In this document: piece by piece, positions 23,641 to 34,971 of the stretch | How the letters are laid out: every line of letters starts with the position of its first letter | Position numbering within the stretch: position 1 is the first letter of the stretch | Assembly (NCBI GenBank): GCA_027574665.1 | Contig: CM050655.1 | Coordinates: 5,394,001 to 5,458,000 of the forward strand | From: Rhynochetos jubatus | Taxonomy: Eukaryota; Chordata; Aves; Eurypygiformes; Rhynochetidae | Direction: 5' to 3' | Length of the DNA stretch: 64,000 nucleotides | The notes under the pieces: generated by a model | What the model was told of the DNA's origin: nothing | The model's input: the letters and a program-made list of their open reading frames with translations, nothing else | Databases searched by the model: none | Program-made: the position numbers and the translations under genes

Positions 23641-25324
23641 GGTCCCAGGCGTGGTCAGTGGTTTGTGTCCGAAGGGCTGAGTTCATGCAAAGTTCATGTA
23701 AGGTTTTGTTAGCATCAGTTCGGCATGCCATCAAGGTTACCAAGGCCAAATCAAGGTTATCACCCTGCAGGGTTGTGCGCGATGTGGCTTTACCAAAGGT
23801 GTGCCGTTGGTAAGAGGTGTCTGTGGCTCGAGGAGCAGCCTCGGGAGGCGTCCCAGCCTCGGGAGATCAGCGCCATGCGGCCAGGCTGCCGTGCGGGGAG
23901 AGCTCGGGGCGGCTCATGCAGGCTGTCGATCGATGGGATAAAGTGTTGGCTTGTAGTCACAAGTACACGGGATAGGGAAGGTGTGCGTGAGGCTCCTTGC
24001 ACCCCAACTTCCTTGGTTCCTTGATAAATGAGTCTTGGAAAAGCCACCTCATGTCAATCACATGATCAGGGTTCCAAGCTCATGTGTGATGCTCACTGTG
24101 CCGCTCTGCCCCTTCTGGGGTTTCCCAGGAGACCAGGTGGGAACTAGAGGAGTTCTTGGCCCAGCTCAGGCCTTCACCTCCTCAGACCCTATACCAAACC
24201 ACAGCCAATCTGGTCAAGGGGTCGAGCGCACCCCTCACAACACCCACTCTCTTCTCGCTACCCTTTTTATTCTGTGCCACAGACGTACCGAGCCAAAAAC
24301 GTTTGCCGGCCTCTCCTCTCGCCGGACATCCCCCTGGCTCGGCTGCTGTCACCGTGTCAAAGTGAATCTGCCTTGCAGGTTTGAAAAGTGCTCGGTCATG
24401 ATTAAAAATGGACCAACTTCTTTCTTTCGCCCTCAGCAGGTTTAGAGAAGCAGAAGTGAAAGAGGAACAGAAAGCGGGGAGCAGCTCGGTTCGAAGATGG
24501 TGCACATGCTGCGCGCGGGGGCTGCGGGAGGCAGCGACGGAGCGAGATGCGGAGGTCAGTTGAAAGCACGGCGCCTGTGAACTCTGAGGGTCCCGCCAAG
24601 CTCCCACCCTAATTGTGTCCCCTTGTTTTAAACATACCTGCCGGGGGGGGAAGGGAGATAAAAGAAGGATAAACGATTGGGTTTCGGAGGGGTGGGTGGC
24701 ATCCCTCTGCCTGTCCCGTCACGCAGCCCTGGAGGGTGAGGCTGGGCTCGCCATTGCAGAGACCTCGTCCTGCCGGCCCTGCAGCAAAGAATCCATTTTT
24801 TTAAGGGTCCTGGGCCCAGATGCTGCGACGGGGTCAGGCCTGGCCTCCACAAACGCGGACGGTTTGTGGGTCGCCCCGGCCATGGCGTTTGCTGGCCGCC
24901 ACCGCCAACCCCCCCCCCCAGCCCCTGCGTCCTGCCACGGGGCTGCTGCTTGGGCGTGCTGCCCTCTTCTACCTCACGGCCCTTTGCTTTTCCTTCTTTA
25001 GTGGCAGGGCAGGCAGCACCTTCATCCTCGAAAGCCGAGGTACCGGGATGTAAGGAAGGCTGAAGGATGCCTGTGTTGTCCAAAAAAGAGGGGGAAGGAG
25101 GAGGAGAACAAGCAGATGTGGGCTCTGGTCGCGCTCCCTTTCCTCCTTCCAGCTTGCAGGACCAGGGAGCACGGCCTCTCCACACACGGGGGCAAGGGGA
25201 TCATCTCCCTGGGAGAGGAACACCCTCCCCAAACTGAGCGGGCGCTGAGGCAGCACCCGCTCCCAGTACGGGCTGCTTGCTGGGCACCGGTTTGCCAAGG
25301 AACAGGCGAGGGTGCGGCGGGCGG

Positions 25325-25338
25325 CCGCCAGGTGGCGC
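25325..25338 (+). promoter_or_regulatory. CTCF-like motif between PSAP and CHST3
   Basis: CCGCCAGGTGGCGC agrees with the CTCF core CCASYAGRKGGCRS at all but one position. It lies between two divergently transcribed genes, a typical place for a domain boundary. The evidence is motif only. Confidence 0.45.
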
Positions 25339-25348
25339 CAGGAGCCCG

Positions 25349-25407
25349 CAGTGGGCAGTGGGCAGCGGGGCAGAGGGCAGTGGGCAGTTGGGGCAGCAGG
25401 CAGCGGA
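25349..25407. repeat. Degenerate GGGCAGT tandem tract
   Basis: About 60 bases of imperfect GGGCAGT/GGGCAGC units lie immediately beside the CTCF-like motif. This looks like a small G-rich minisatellite seed. Confidence 0.6.
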
Positions 25408-28400
25408 TACTGGCATCCCAGTTATCTGGAAGATGGTGTTAAAGCCCTTGGTTTCTGTGTTTGGCCCTTTTACAGTCTTTAGGCTGGGAGTTCTTGGTGG
25501 CGGAGTGAAATACTCTGTAGCTACATGGGGGGAGATCTCCTGACAGGTGGGATTATGTTTAATTATTGAAAGATCGTTACAAAAGGAGTGGAAAAGTGTC
25601 AACTAGTAGTTCTGCACTCTGGTAAGCCTGGCTAGGCTTGGCAGAGAGGGTGAAAACGCCCTTGGGCCATTTATGTGGGAAGGTCATCCAAGAGGAAATG
25701 TCCAAGGAGAGGTGGGTCGGTGATTGAAAATGGCACACAGCCCTTGGAAGAAAACCAGGGGTTTCATGTTGATGCCTTCCTCATATTGGCCCACAGGGCA
25801 GAGAGTCGTTAGAGCTGTCGTTAAAGTACCCGAGAGTGCTTTTCTTGGGAAGGTCAGGTACAGGTTATGGGTAGGCACGGTACACTCAGCTGGAAAACTG
25901 GGCTCTTCTCTGGCTGGCATTGCCTGCTCTTCCCTCGGGGCACAGTGCTTTGGGATGGCTGTGCACGCGCCCACACGGACACCACGCCCAGCTCCAGGGG
26001 TGATACACCTGCTCCCTGGCATGACACAAACCTTCTCCCTCTTCTGAGGCGGATCTTGGCAGGCCAGATTGGGCTCTGTGCTAGGACCCGTGCTGCACGT
26101 TTTGGTTCTGTATGAGCATCTGTGTGACTTTAGGTTCCCCATCCCTCTCACTTAGAGGAACTATGGGGCTAGAGAAAGCAGCAACCTTCTTCTGGGTCCT
26201 GTTTTTTCTTCTTCTGGATCCTGGTTTCCTAGGTCAGCTCATGCAGACATAGGAGGCCCTCAGCCCATTCCCAGATGGCAGCAGGGCCCGGCAGCAGCTG
26301 CCCCGCTATCCTTGGAGGGTAAGTCCTGCTGTTTTCAGGGGCCTGTGCCTGGAACCACTGCACCCAAGTCCCTTTGGCCTCTGGAGAACGGTGTTTTCCA
26401 GGCTGTGTTTGCGAAAGGCACTCGCGTGAAAGGAAATCAGGGTGTCTGCGACACATTTTGCAGTTGGCGGGTTGTCCCCTGGCCACGCACCATCACCTCT
26501 CCGAGGAACGTGCCAAAAAGCAACTCACCATGGTGCGGGCACCTGGCCACGAAAAGCAGGAATAAGGCTGCCAACAGGTTTCCAACTTTCTGGGGAGCAA
26601 GAAATAAATCCGAAACGAGTCCCTGCAGATGCAGCCTTGAAACGAAGCCAGGGCACCTTCTCCATCTCAAAACCTGGGACAACAGCCGTCCTTCCACCTT
26701 CTCTCATTTCCAAGCCACATCACTACCTCCTGGGAAATAAAATCCTGAAGGGCTTTGTGGGGGGAAGCAGCAAAGAGGAGGAGAACTGAGTTTCCCTTGC
26801 TCTGCAGCTTCCAGACCGTTTCCTGGTGCCCTGTCCTCATGTCCTGCTGCCAGATGCCAGCAGACAACGCTTGAAGGGACCTGGGTACAGGATTTGGCAT
26901 CATCCAATCTGCAGGAAAATTACTAGCCAGACGCTGCCCCGGCTCTAACAGAGCAGAGGGAACACGACTCACCGCCTCTCCCATGGGCGCTCTCGGCACT
27001 TTGGTCCTCCCTGTGTCAGCTTTGCTTATTGATGAAGCGGGAAGGCAATCTCCATCCGGAGCTCCACTGGTGCGGGCAGAGCAGGCAGGGAGCGCTCAGG
27101 CAAGTGGGCTTTAGCCCAGGCTGCGTCCCATGTCCTTCCTTGGCTCCTGCCACCGCCCTGGGACCACCGAAAAAGCATCCTACAGAGTCAGCGACACCCT
27201 AGCGTGGGTGTCCCACACTCCATCTCTCTCTGCCCTCACCTCAAAATCATGAATGTATTAAGGATGTATTTTCCCCAAGATCTCCTCTGCCCACAAAATC
27301 CGCGGCAGAATTCCCTGTTTCAATTGAAATAACAAGCAAGGAGCTTAAAAACGTTTCGAAACCCTACAAAACTCCTGCGGCCAGCCAGGCTTATCCGCAA
27401 TTTTTGACGTGATCAACCTGACAGCCCACACAGGCCTGATCCTGCAAACCTTGGGGTTTTGCCTCATTTAGGCACAGCTTGCGAGACGCTGCCCTTCACC
27501 CCCGGCTCCATCGGCGACGCTGCGGGAGCCAGAGCCGTGGCAGGGCCGTACCCGGAGTTACTGCAGCCGGATCGCAGGGTTACTGGCTGCGGGATGCCCG
27601 CTGCAACCAGAAAAACCAGCAGGACGTACGGATGGAGGGAGCCTGTACCATAAGCACCACACCCAGCCTTGCCTTGGTGTTTGTCCAGGAGCTGTGCTGC
27701 CAGCCCCACGCGCCTCCAAGCAACGCCGGGCAGCTCCACAACATCCCAGCGTTCCCGTCCGTCTCCGCGTGTTTGCTGAACCCCGCCACGTTACCTTCGC
27801 CGATCGGAAGCCACTAACGAGCTACGCAGGGCATGGCGCATGGATGCCGAGGAAACGTGCGGGTGTTTTTGCCTATGCCACATGCATAGTGGAAAAACTA
27901 TGCCAGGAATGTGAAAGCGGGCTGAAACTTTCTTATGGGGGCTATTTTTTCGTATCACGCTCTGCCTGCAGAACCAGATGTCCTTCAGCTCCTCGGCATC
28001 TAATGTTATGGAGCTCTGAGGGGGCTGGTATGGATTTCTGCTCCGGAATAGCTGTTCCTGTATGATTTGATGCTCCAGACCCTAATCCTGCCCTGTGGGG
28101 ACAGCAACAGCTGGTGTCCCCCAAAGCTCCTGGTCCACTCCCAGTAAGATGCTCTGAGTCCCTGCCTTCCCGGGGCGCACAGGCGTGTGCTCCCTGGCAC
28201 CGCACGCCATGGCTCCTGCTCCAGGAGAAAACGGAGTTGGGCAAGTTGGGGAGAAGGGAGCTGACCCGGGAGCTGCTTTTGGCTGGGGCGAGGAGAATGA
28301 GACTTCGCACACCTGCCGGGTGGTCGCGGAGGAGATGGAGACAGGTTCTTCACGTGGTGGGACAGGAGAGGTTTGGGGCGGATAGAAGGTGAAACGTTTT

Positions 28401-28599
28401 CCCCAGGAGAACGCATCGCTTGGAGAGGTTGTGCCGGCTCCATCCTTGGAGGTCTGCAGGATAAAGCCCTGACCACCTCGGCGTGGAGGCTGGACAGGAG
28501 CTGGGTGCCCAGGAGGGGACTCGCCTTGACACGGGTGGGACACTTTCCAGGGTGCCTGTGCGCTCCCGGCTCCCCATTCCCACCCATTTCTCCCCTCCT

Positions 28600-29450
28600 T
28601 CCTCAGCTCTCAGGCGGCACCTTCCAATCCCGGGGCTATCCCGAGGCTGGGGCCGGCCATTCGCGGTTTCCAGCCCCGGCGCGTCGGGCAGGGAGCGGGG
28701 AGGGGAGGCAGCGGGGAGGCCGGCCCGGGGACCCTGCCCCCGGCTCCGCCCCGGGACCCGCGTCCAGGCGCCGGGACCGCTCCCCCCGCCGCCGCCCCGG
28801 GAGGGAGGAAGGAAGGAAGGAAGGAAGGAGGGAGGGAGGGAGGGAAGGAGGGAGGGAGGATGACAGCGCCGTGAAGAAAAGCAGGGGGCCCGCCGCCCAC
28901 CCTCCTCCCGCACGGCAGGACCAGGCGAGCTCGCCCCGCGGAGCGGCCGCCGCTGGGTAGGTGCAGCGTGGACCGGGACCGCAGGGGGGGCCGGAGCGCA
29001 TCCGGAGTGGGCGCCGGGAGCGATGGGCAGAGGGAACCTCGGGAAAGGGAAGCCCGGGAACGGGACCCCTGGGGGAGGATGGCGACGGGGGTCGGGCCTT
29101 TCTCTCCTGGCGCGGAGGGGACTTGCGGGAAGTTGGGCGTGCGAGGAGGCGTCCCGACACACACCCCCCTCCGGCTCCCCCCTTCCCGGGGCGCGGGGAG
29201 GCCCCGGGCTCCGCCGGCTCCTTTGTGCTCCCTCCGGCCTCGGCAGCTCCTTTGTCTCGGAGCGGGGCCCCCCACCGCCCCGCTCCCGCAGCGGGGCAGC
29301 GCCGGCGATGGCCCCCCATCCCCCCGGCGGGACCCCCGGGTCCCAGCGCCCTGCCTTGGGGAGAGAAAGTCCTCTCGGCACCCCCGCCGCCTCAGCAGCC
29401 TGCTGTTTCGGGGGGAAAAACCCGAGGAAAACACCCAATAAATGGAATAA
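28600..29450 (+). promoter_or_regulatory. CpG island, likely CHST3 promoter and first exon
   Basis: A very GC-rich, CpG-dense island lies about 5.5 kb upstream of the CHST3 start codon. The CHST3 5' UTR exon at 34734 starts at a splice acceptor, so a non-coding first exon must lie upstream and this island is the best candidate. A GGTAGGT donor-like site occurs near 28957. Long overlapping frames here in several registers are a by-product of GC content. The exact start site cannot be set from sequence. Confidence 0.55.
28799..28861 (+). repeat. GGAA/GGGA purine microsatellite
   Basis: About 60 bases of tandem GGAA units followed by GGGA units lie within the CpG island. GGAA arrays can bind ETS-family factors, and the G-runs could fold as quadruplexes. 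Length polymorphism is likely. Confidence 0.85.
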
Positions 29451-32400
29451 GGGCGAGTTCTCTGGCTGTAACGCCGAGATTCCGTCCGGAGCGAAGCGCG
29501 TCTGGGTCGGGAAAAGGAGACTTTCTCACATCCATCCCGGAGTTGCATCAGCTGGCCTGGCAGCCCTTGCCAGGGGCACTGCAAAGTTGTCCTCTCCCTT
29601 TCCCCTCCTGCCCCGGGACCGCTGGAGCATCCTGGCCCTCAACCAGCTCCTGGCCACCAGTAGCCGGCGGGAGCTGAGACACCAGCACCATACGGGCCCC
29701 AGGCTCGAGGGGAATGTGGCTGGTGTGTCGCTCCCGACCACTTTTGGGGGAGCTGCTGGTACCCCGCCGCCTTGGCACCGTGGGACCAAGGCCTGGCTTC
29801 AGTCCCCGGGGGAATGTGTCTCCTTTTCCACAGTCAGTGGGCTACAGTGCCACGCCAGGACTGGGATTTAACTCTGCAATTTTTCCACAGCTGCGTTTCG
29901 GCGTAGGACTCGTTTTCACAGCCCCGGTCTCCCTGCGCTGCCAGGACCCCCTGCATTTTCCCCAGGGATTCACTATTCCCCCAGCAAACGTTCCTCACCG
30001 CCAGTCCCTCCTGGAGGTCCCCAGAAGGCTACAGATGCCCGTCTTGGGGTGAAAGGGGAGTGGTCCCCCTGTTTTTGGGGCGTCTTTGGCAGAGGACCTT
30101 CCAGGCTAGCGTGGAGCGGCAGGGCGAAGGAGCACGGGGCGGTGGGAGGGACCGCGGGCTCTGCACCCCAGAGAAAGGGCTCACTGAAGCAGGGACGGGC
30201 ATTTGCGGTTCCCGGCACGGCCGGGATGCGACGGCACGCACGGCAGCCGGCATTGTGCCGCCGGCGACGAGCAAGCGGGCCCCCTCGCCCGCCTTGGTGG
30301 TCTGCTCTGCGGACCCCCTCGCGGGTCGGCGTGCTTGATCGCCCGCCTTTGCTGCAAAGCTGTAGGTGTTGTAGCCTTTCCTGCCGGTCCCTGGTGGCTC
30401 CTGGTCCGGATCCAAGCCCAGAAAGCCGGTACCCGCCTGGCACGGCAGCCCGGCACGCCTGCGGAGATGCGTGTTGTTGTGCCTTGTCCCGTCGCATTTG
30501 CCAGGGGCTGGGGTGGCTGTAGCATCTCTCCTCTGTGCTCCCCAAGGTGGGGGAGAGCACAGACCGCCCTGTCCTGCCCACGCAGCCTGGGCCGGTCCCG
30601 TCACCGGCATTACTGTGCCCAGTGCCGGCCTCTGAATCCCTTCTGGGCAGCGCTTTTTTGGGGATGACCCAGCGGAGCCAAGACAGCTCATCTGGGTCAT
30701 CCCAGAGCTCCGCGTGCCTCCTCGGGAGGATAATAAGTAGTGGACAGGAGACAATGTCCTGCTCCCAGAGTTTGCGAGCACATGCGAGGGAAAAGGAGGT
30801 GTTTAGGCGGTGGTTGTTCGTACCGACGCACGCTGCTGCCGCTCCTGGGCACGACCTTCCCATCCCGGGTGCCCAGTCCAGGGGGGAGCAGAGCCAGGCA
30901 GGATGAAGGACAGGGGGCAGAGCTGGGAGGGGAACGGGGAGGAGAAACAAGGTCCCTGCTGCGTTAACTGGAGGGGCCGAACGCGTGGAAGAGCACACCC
31001 GTGACCGTGTCCCCGGAGGGCTGCCCAAACCGTGGAGGGGGGACAGCATCTCTGCCCCTCTCCTCCTCCCCGGGGGACACGGCCCTGTCCCTGCCCCAGC
31101 CAGGAGGACTTTACATTCCCAACTTTCTCCTCTGATGCGCTTTTTCCGGGCTTCAGTTTGATGAGGCTTGGGGCTATTCTAGGCAACTTCATAAACATCG
31201 TAGGAGGTGACTTTTTTTTTTTCTTTTTTTTTAACCTGAATACACATATTTTTAAACAAAAAAACCCTACCTGCCCAGGCAGCCTCCGTAGCTGCGCCGG
31301 GGGGCAAACCGTAGCGGTGCCAGGCCTTGGAGAAGAGCCAGGGGCAGGATCAACATCGCTGGGGGATGAAAGGAAAGAGGGAAACGTCGGTGGCGCGTTT
31401 CCCAAGGCCAGCCTCGGGAGGAAGTCGGGAACGGAAATAGTTGATAGAGTAAATACAGGGGGAGCTCGGGGTGGGTTGTTGGGGGGGTGACTTGTTGGGG
31501 AGGGGGGGTTGTTTCCCCCAGGTTGCAGACAAAGAGCAGCCGGGAGAGCAGATAAGCATCCCTGTGCCTTATCTCTTTGTTGTTCCGCCCCTGTGTTTTC
31601 CCGGCTCGCTGTTAATCTGCTGAAGCAAAGCGCAGAGGGAATTACTCCAGGAGCAGCTGCCTTCTCCCGGGAGCCAGGCAGGGATGCGTGGGGACAGAGG
31701 AGGGATCTCCAGCAGGGAAGGAGCTTGCAAGTAGGTGCTTCACTGCAGTTCCTCGCCCAGGAGCTCAGTTGTTGCCTGTTGAGTCACCGGAGGAAAATGT
31801 GACTTCATCCAGTCGCACCTCCAGCTGGCTTCGCCATCCAGCCCGCAGGCATCTTTCCCTTCCTGAATCCCACCCGGTAGGTGTTTGGAGCAGCAGGAGG
31901 AGGGGGATGAGAGCCTCAAGGCTTTGTGAAAGACCCTCCCTTCCCCAAAACGGAGCCCAAAACTCCCAACCCTGCTCTCCCAGGCAGGCAGTACTGCAAA
32001 ACGCCCTGAAGAAGGGTGTACGCTCCTCACCCCTCTCAGAGCACCCGTGGGAGCATCCCTCCCACCGGCGGGCGCTGCAGCAGACTGGAATCATTTGGCA
32101 TCTCCAAGTCCTTCCCTCCATCCTTCCTTCTTGCCGCGGCGGGGTTAAGTGAACTTGCTAGCGGTGTCCACGCGAGCAGCTTTGCATGGGCACAAACCTT
32201 CTCCCGCCACCACTCCAAAGAGAGAAAGCCCTTTGCTTTGTGGGAGATCCACAAAGCCTTTTCTCATCTAGGCGCTGGGAATTGTAGTTGGTCATGCTGA
32301 AATAAAAAGGATTTCCAGCCGGAGGGGTGGGAAAAGGCAGGGAGCAGCACCAGGGGGGGTTCCCCCGAGCCTTCCGGGGGGTCTCGGTAGCGCTCGTGGA

Positions 32401-34733
32401 AGCAGTTCTGCCTTGCTTTGAGAGGCGTGGAGTAAGAGAGCGTTGGCTGGCCGCTGCCCAGGGATGATGTCCGTCGTCTGTCCATTCGTCCATCAGCTCA
32501 CGCCGACAGCCGCGCATCCCCCGGGGCGGTAGCAGCATCCCAGCGTCTCTCCTCACCCGGGCGGCCGGAGGGGAGAGCGCGGGGCGCACAGAGCCCCTCT
32601 GTTCCTGCTCACAAAGGGACGCTTGTGGCTCGCTCGCTGCCCCGGCCGCGCTGCGCTTCACGGGCCCCAGCGAGGAAGAGCTTTAGGATGCCGAGCAGCC
32701 CCGGCCAGCCTCCGTGGGTCACCCCGTGTGTGTCCACCGGTCCCACAGCTCGGCCCTGCTGCCGCCGCTCCGCTGCCTCCGCGCAGGACATCTCCGCCAG
32801 CTGTTTATTTAACAAATTACATCTGCCCCATGGATCAGGGCTGGTTTTCACCAGCGCTGCTGGAAATGTCTCTCTGCGTCATCCCTGTGGATAATTCCCT
32901 GTCTGTGCATCATCCGTGGTCCAGGGACATTGTGGGGAGGGGAACAACCCTGGGCTGGCATTGCCCAGGGACGTGGTGAGGCGTGGGGCAGGGATGCAGA
33001 TCCCAGATGCCGCAAACCCAAAAGTCCTTAGCAGCGGCTCGGCTGGGTGCCAAGAGACACGGCCTCGCGCCGAGGGCTTTGTGTATTTTATTTCTTCTCT
33101 CGGTTGCTCAAATACTCCGACAAGTCCTGTCGACACGGGGGGCACGGGGAAGGGGGAAGGCGGAGGGCACCTACCCCGGCTGCTGGCCTGTCCCTGAGGA
33201 GCCCCGTGCTGACACACTAAATCAACAGGGCTGAGTGTGTGGAGGGGTGGCGGTGCCGCTCATAACAGGGGGAGCCAGGGGGCCGCCACAGGAGGGCTCG
33301 GGACCCACTGGGGTCCCTGCGTCCCACCGGCGCCCTGTGTTCCTGGGTGCGTGGGTGTCTAGCAGCTTTTGCCGGGAAGGAGATGGCTCCAAGCCAGACC
33401 CCGGGAGCTGAGTGTTTTGCTCAAGCCGGGAAACTCCTGGTCCTCCCTGCGGAGAGGCCGGCTGGGATGCTTCCCGGGCCATGGGGCGCATCCCTCTCCC
33501 CCGCCCATGCTCCCTCCTTCCCAGCTGGAGGGGCGTAGGGTGAGCAACACCAAAAAATGCACGTTTTGGCTGCAGGCGGACATTGAGGAGCTTCAGGCGT
33601 GACGCAATGCCTGGCAGGGCTTCCCCGCTCCGCACCCAGACGAGGGCCGCGGAACCCCGGCTTGGCCGGGGCATCTCCCCTCCATCAAACCCCGGGGGTC
33701 CCCCAAAGGACAAGGCTCTGCCGGGCTCCCCCTCATTCCCCCTGAAAGCGGGAGGGGCCGTCGCGATCACACTGCCGGGAGCCAACCCAAAGCTTCGTAG
33801 AGTTTCCCTGAGTCATGGAAAGTCTGGCCAGGAAAGCGGGACGAGCAGACGGCATCACCCCCGCGGCTGGACGACGCAGGCACCGGCAAGCCCCATGCGA
33901 CACGTGCTGGGGACCTGCCCCGGGGTCCCAAACGGTGGCTTTGCCTCCCGCCCCCCCCCAAGTCTCCCCCATGTCCCACTTGGGATGTGGGTTTGGTGCA
34001 AGCCAGAGCGACTCACACCATCACCCTGATTTCGTCAGCGCCGGAGGAGGAGGGCTGGGGGGTGGGGGTGTCTTTTCTGCCGGAGGGGGGGGATGCTCAG
34101 TCTCCCAGCGAGTTTTAAATCCCGTTCCGAGCAGCCACACCATCATCTAGGGGTTTTTTCTTTTCGGCAAAGCCCCCAGGGAGCATTCGACGCCCCAAGT
34201 GGGACCGGCGGGGGAGGCGGCAGTGTTTTCTGGCCCGCCGTCACTCCTGGAAACCCTCTGGGTTTCATTTTCGTGGCTGAGCGGCTGCCGCTGCTGCCGC
34301 CATGGGAAGGCGGAAGCCGGGCCCCGCTCGGGGGGCCTGCAACCCTCCCCAAAAGTAGCTCTTTCCAGAGGCTGGGAGCCACGATGCCCCATGGATCGGG
34401 ATGAGGAGCTGCTCTCACACCTCGGGGGGGCCCTTGCTGCCAGCGGCAGAGTTTTGGCCGGCGGGGAGCAGGCAGCTGTCGGTGCGGTGGGGATTGGATT
34501 TCAGGGCTGGCCGGAGGCGCGGGAAGGGGTCCTGTCGGGCAGGGGTATTTTGGGAAGAAGGGGGAGCAGCCGATGGGGGCTTCGGGCAGCTGCTCCTCCT
34601 TTTTACCACCGTCATCAAGACCTTGTTGGTCATCCCTTGTGGGAAGGGTCAGCCTCTGACCCCTGCCCAATCCCCCCCCACCTGCAAAGACACCCCCCGC
34701 CCCCGCCACGCTGACCTTCCGTTCTCCCCACAG
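29451..34733 (+). other. Presumed CHST3 first intron
   Basis: GC-rich sequence between the CpG island and the CHST3 5' UTR exon acceptor. It contains a T-rich run near 31211-31230 and no recognised exon, RNA gene or transposon. Its status as an intron depends on the first exon being in the upstream CpG island. Confidence 0.5.
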
Positions 34734-34834
34734 GCAGGGCCGCCCCGGGCAGGGCCGGCGGGGCAGAGGATGCCGGGTGGCTAGCCCAGGCCACCTCGCC
34801 GGCCGGCGGGAGGGACGTGCGTGTGTCCCCGTCC
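34734..34834 (+). other. CHST3: CHST3 5' UTR part of exon 2
   Basis: A good acceptor (TTCTCCCCACAG) ends at 34733, and the sequence runs without interruption to the CHST3 start codon at 34835. CHST3 genes in other vertebrates also have a non-coding first exon, so this segment is inferred to be 5' UTR. Confidence 0.6.
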
Positions 34835-34971
34835 ATGGAGCTCCGACGCGCTTTGCCCCAGGATTTCCGGGAGCTGCTGCACTGCCTGAAGATGAGGAGC
34901 AAGTATGCTGTCCTGCTGGTCTTTGTCGTCGGCCTTGTCATCATCGAGAAGGAGAACAACTTCATCTCCAG
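34835..34971 (+). CDS. CHST3: CHST3 first coding exon (cytoplasmic tail and membrane anchor)
   Basis: Forty-five codons plus two bases, from [20 protein letters not shown] to KENNFIS, with donor AG|GTAGGG (phase 2). The split codon joins to give Arg, as in [10 protein letters not shown] of the family. Confidence 0.95.

Larger units (their letters stand above)
14251..28600. other. Intergenic region between PSAP and CHST3
   Basis: About 14 kb of mixed composition separates the PSAP and CHST3 promoter regions. It contains a CR1 copy (23145-23640), a CTCF-like motif (25325-25338), a degenerate GGGCAGT tandem tract (25349-25407), poly-C near 15185-15200 and poly-A near 16496-16510. A possible unassigned minus-strand exon lies at 21576-21855. 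Many overlapping open frames exist but none shows recognisable protein similarity. Confidence 0.75.

Noticed and set aside
28350..29584. Very long minus-strand open frames (up to 362 codons) in the CpG island
   Set aside because: Several overlapping frames on both strands are open at once and are rich in Pro, Arg, Gly and Ala. This is what GC-rich sequence does; no domain is recognisable.
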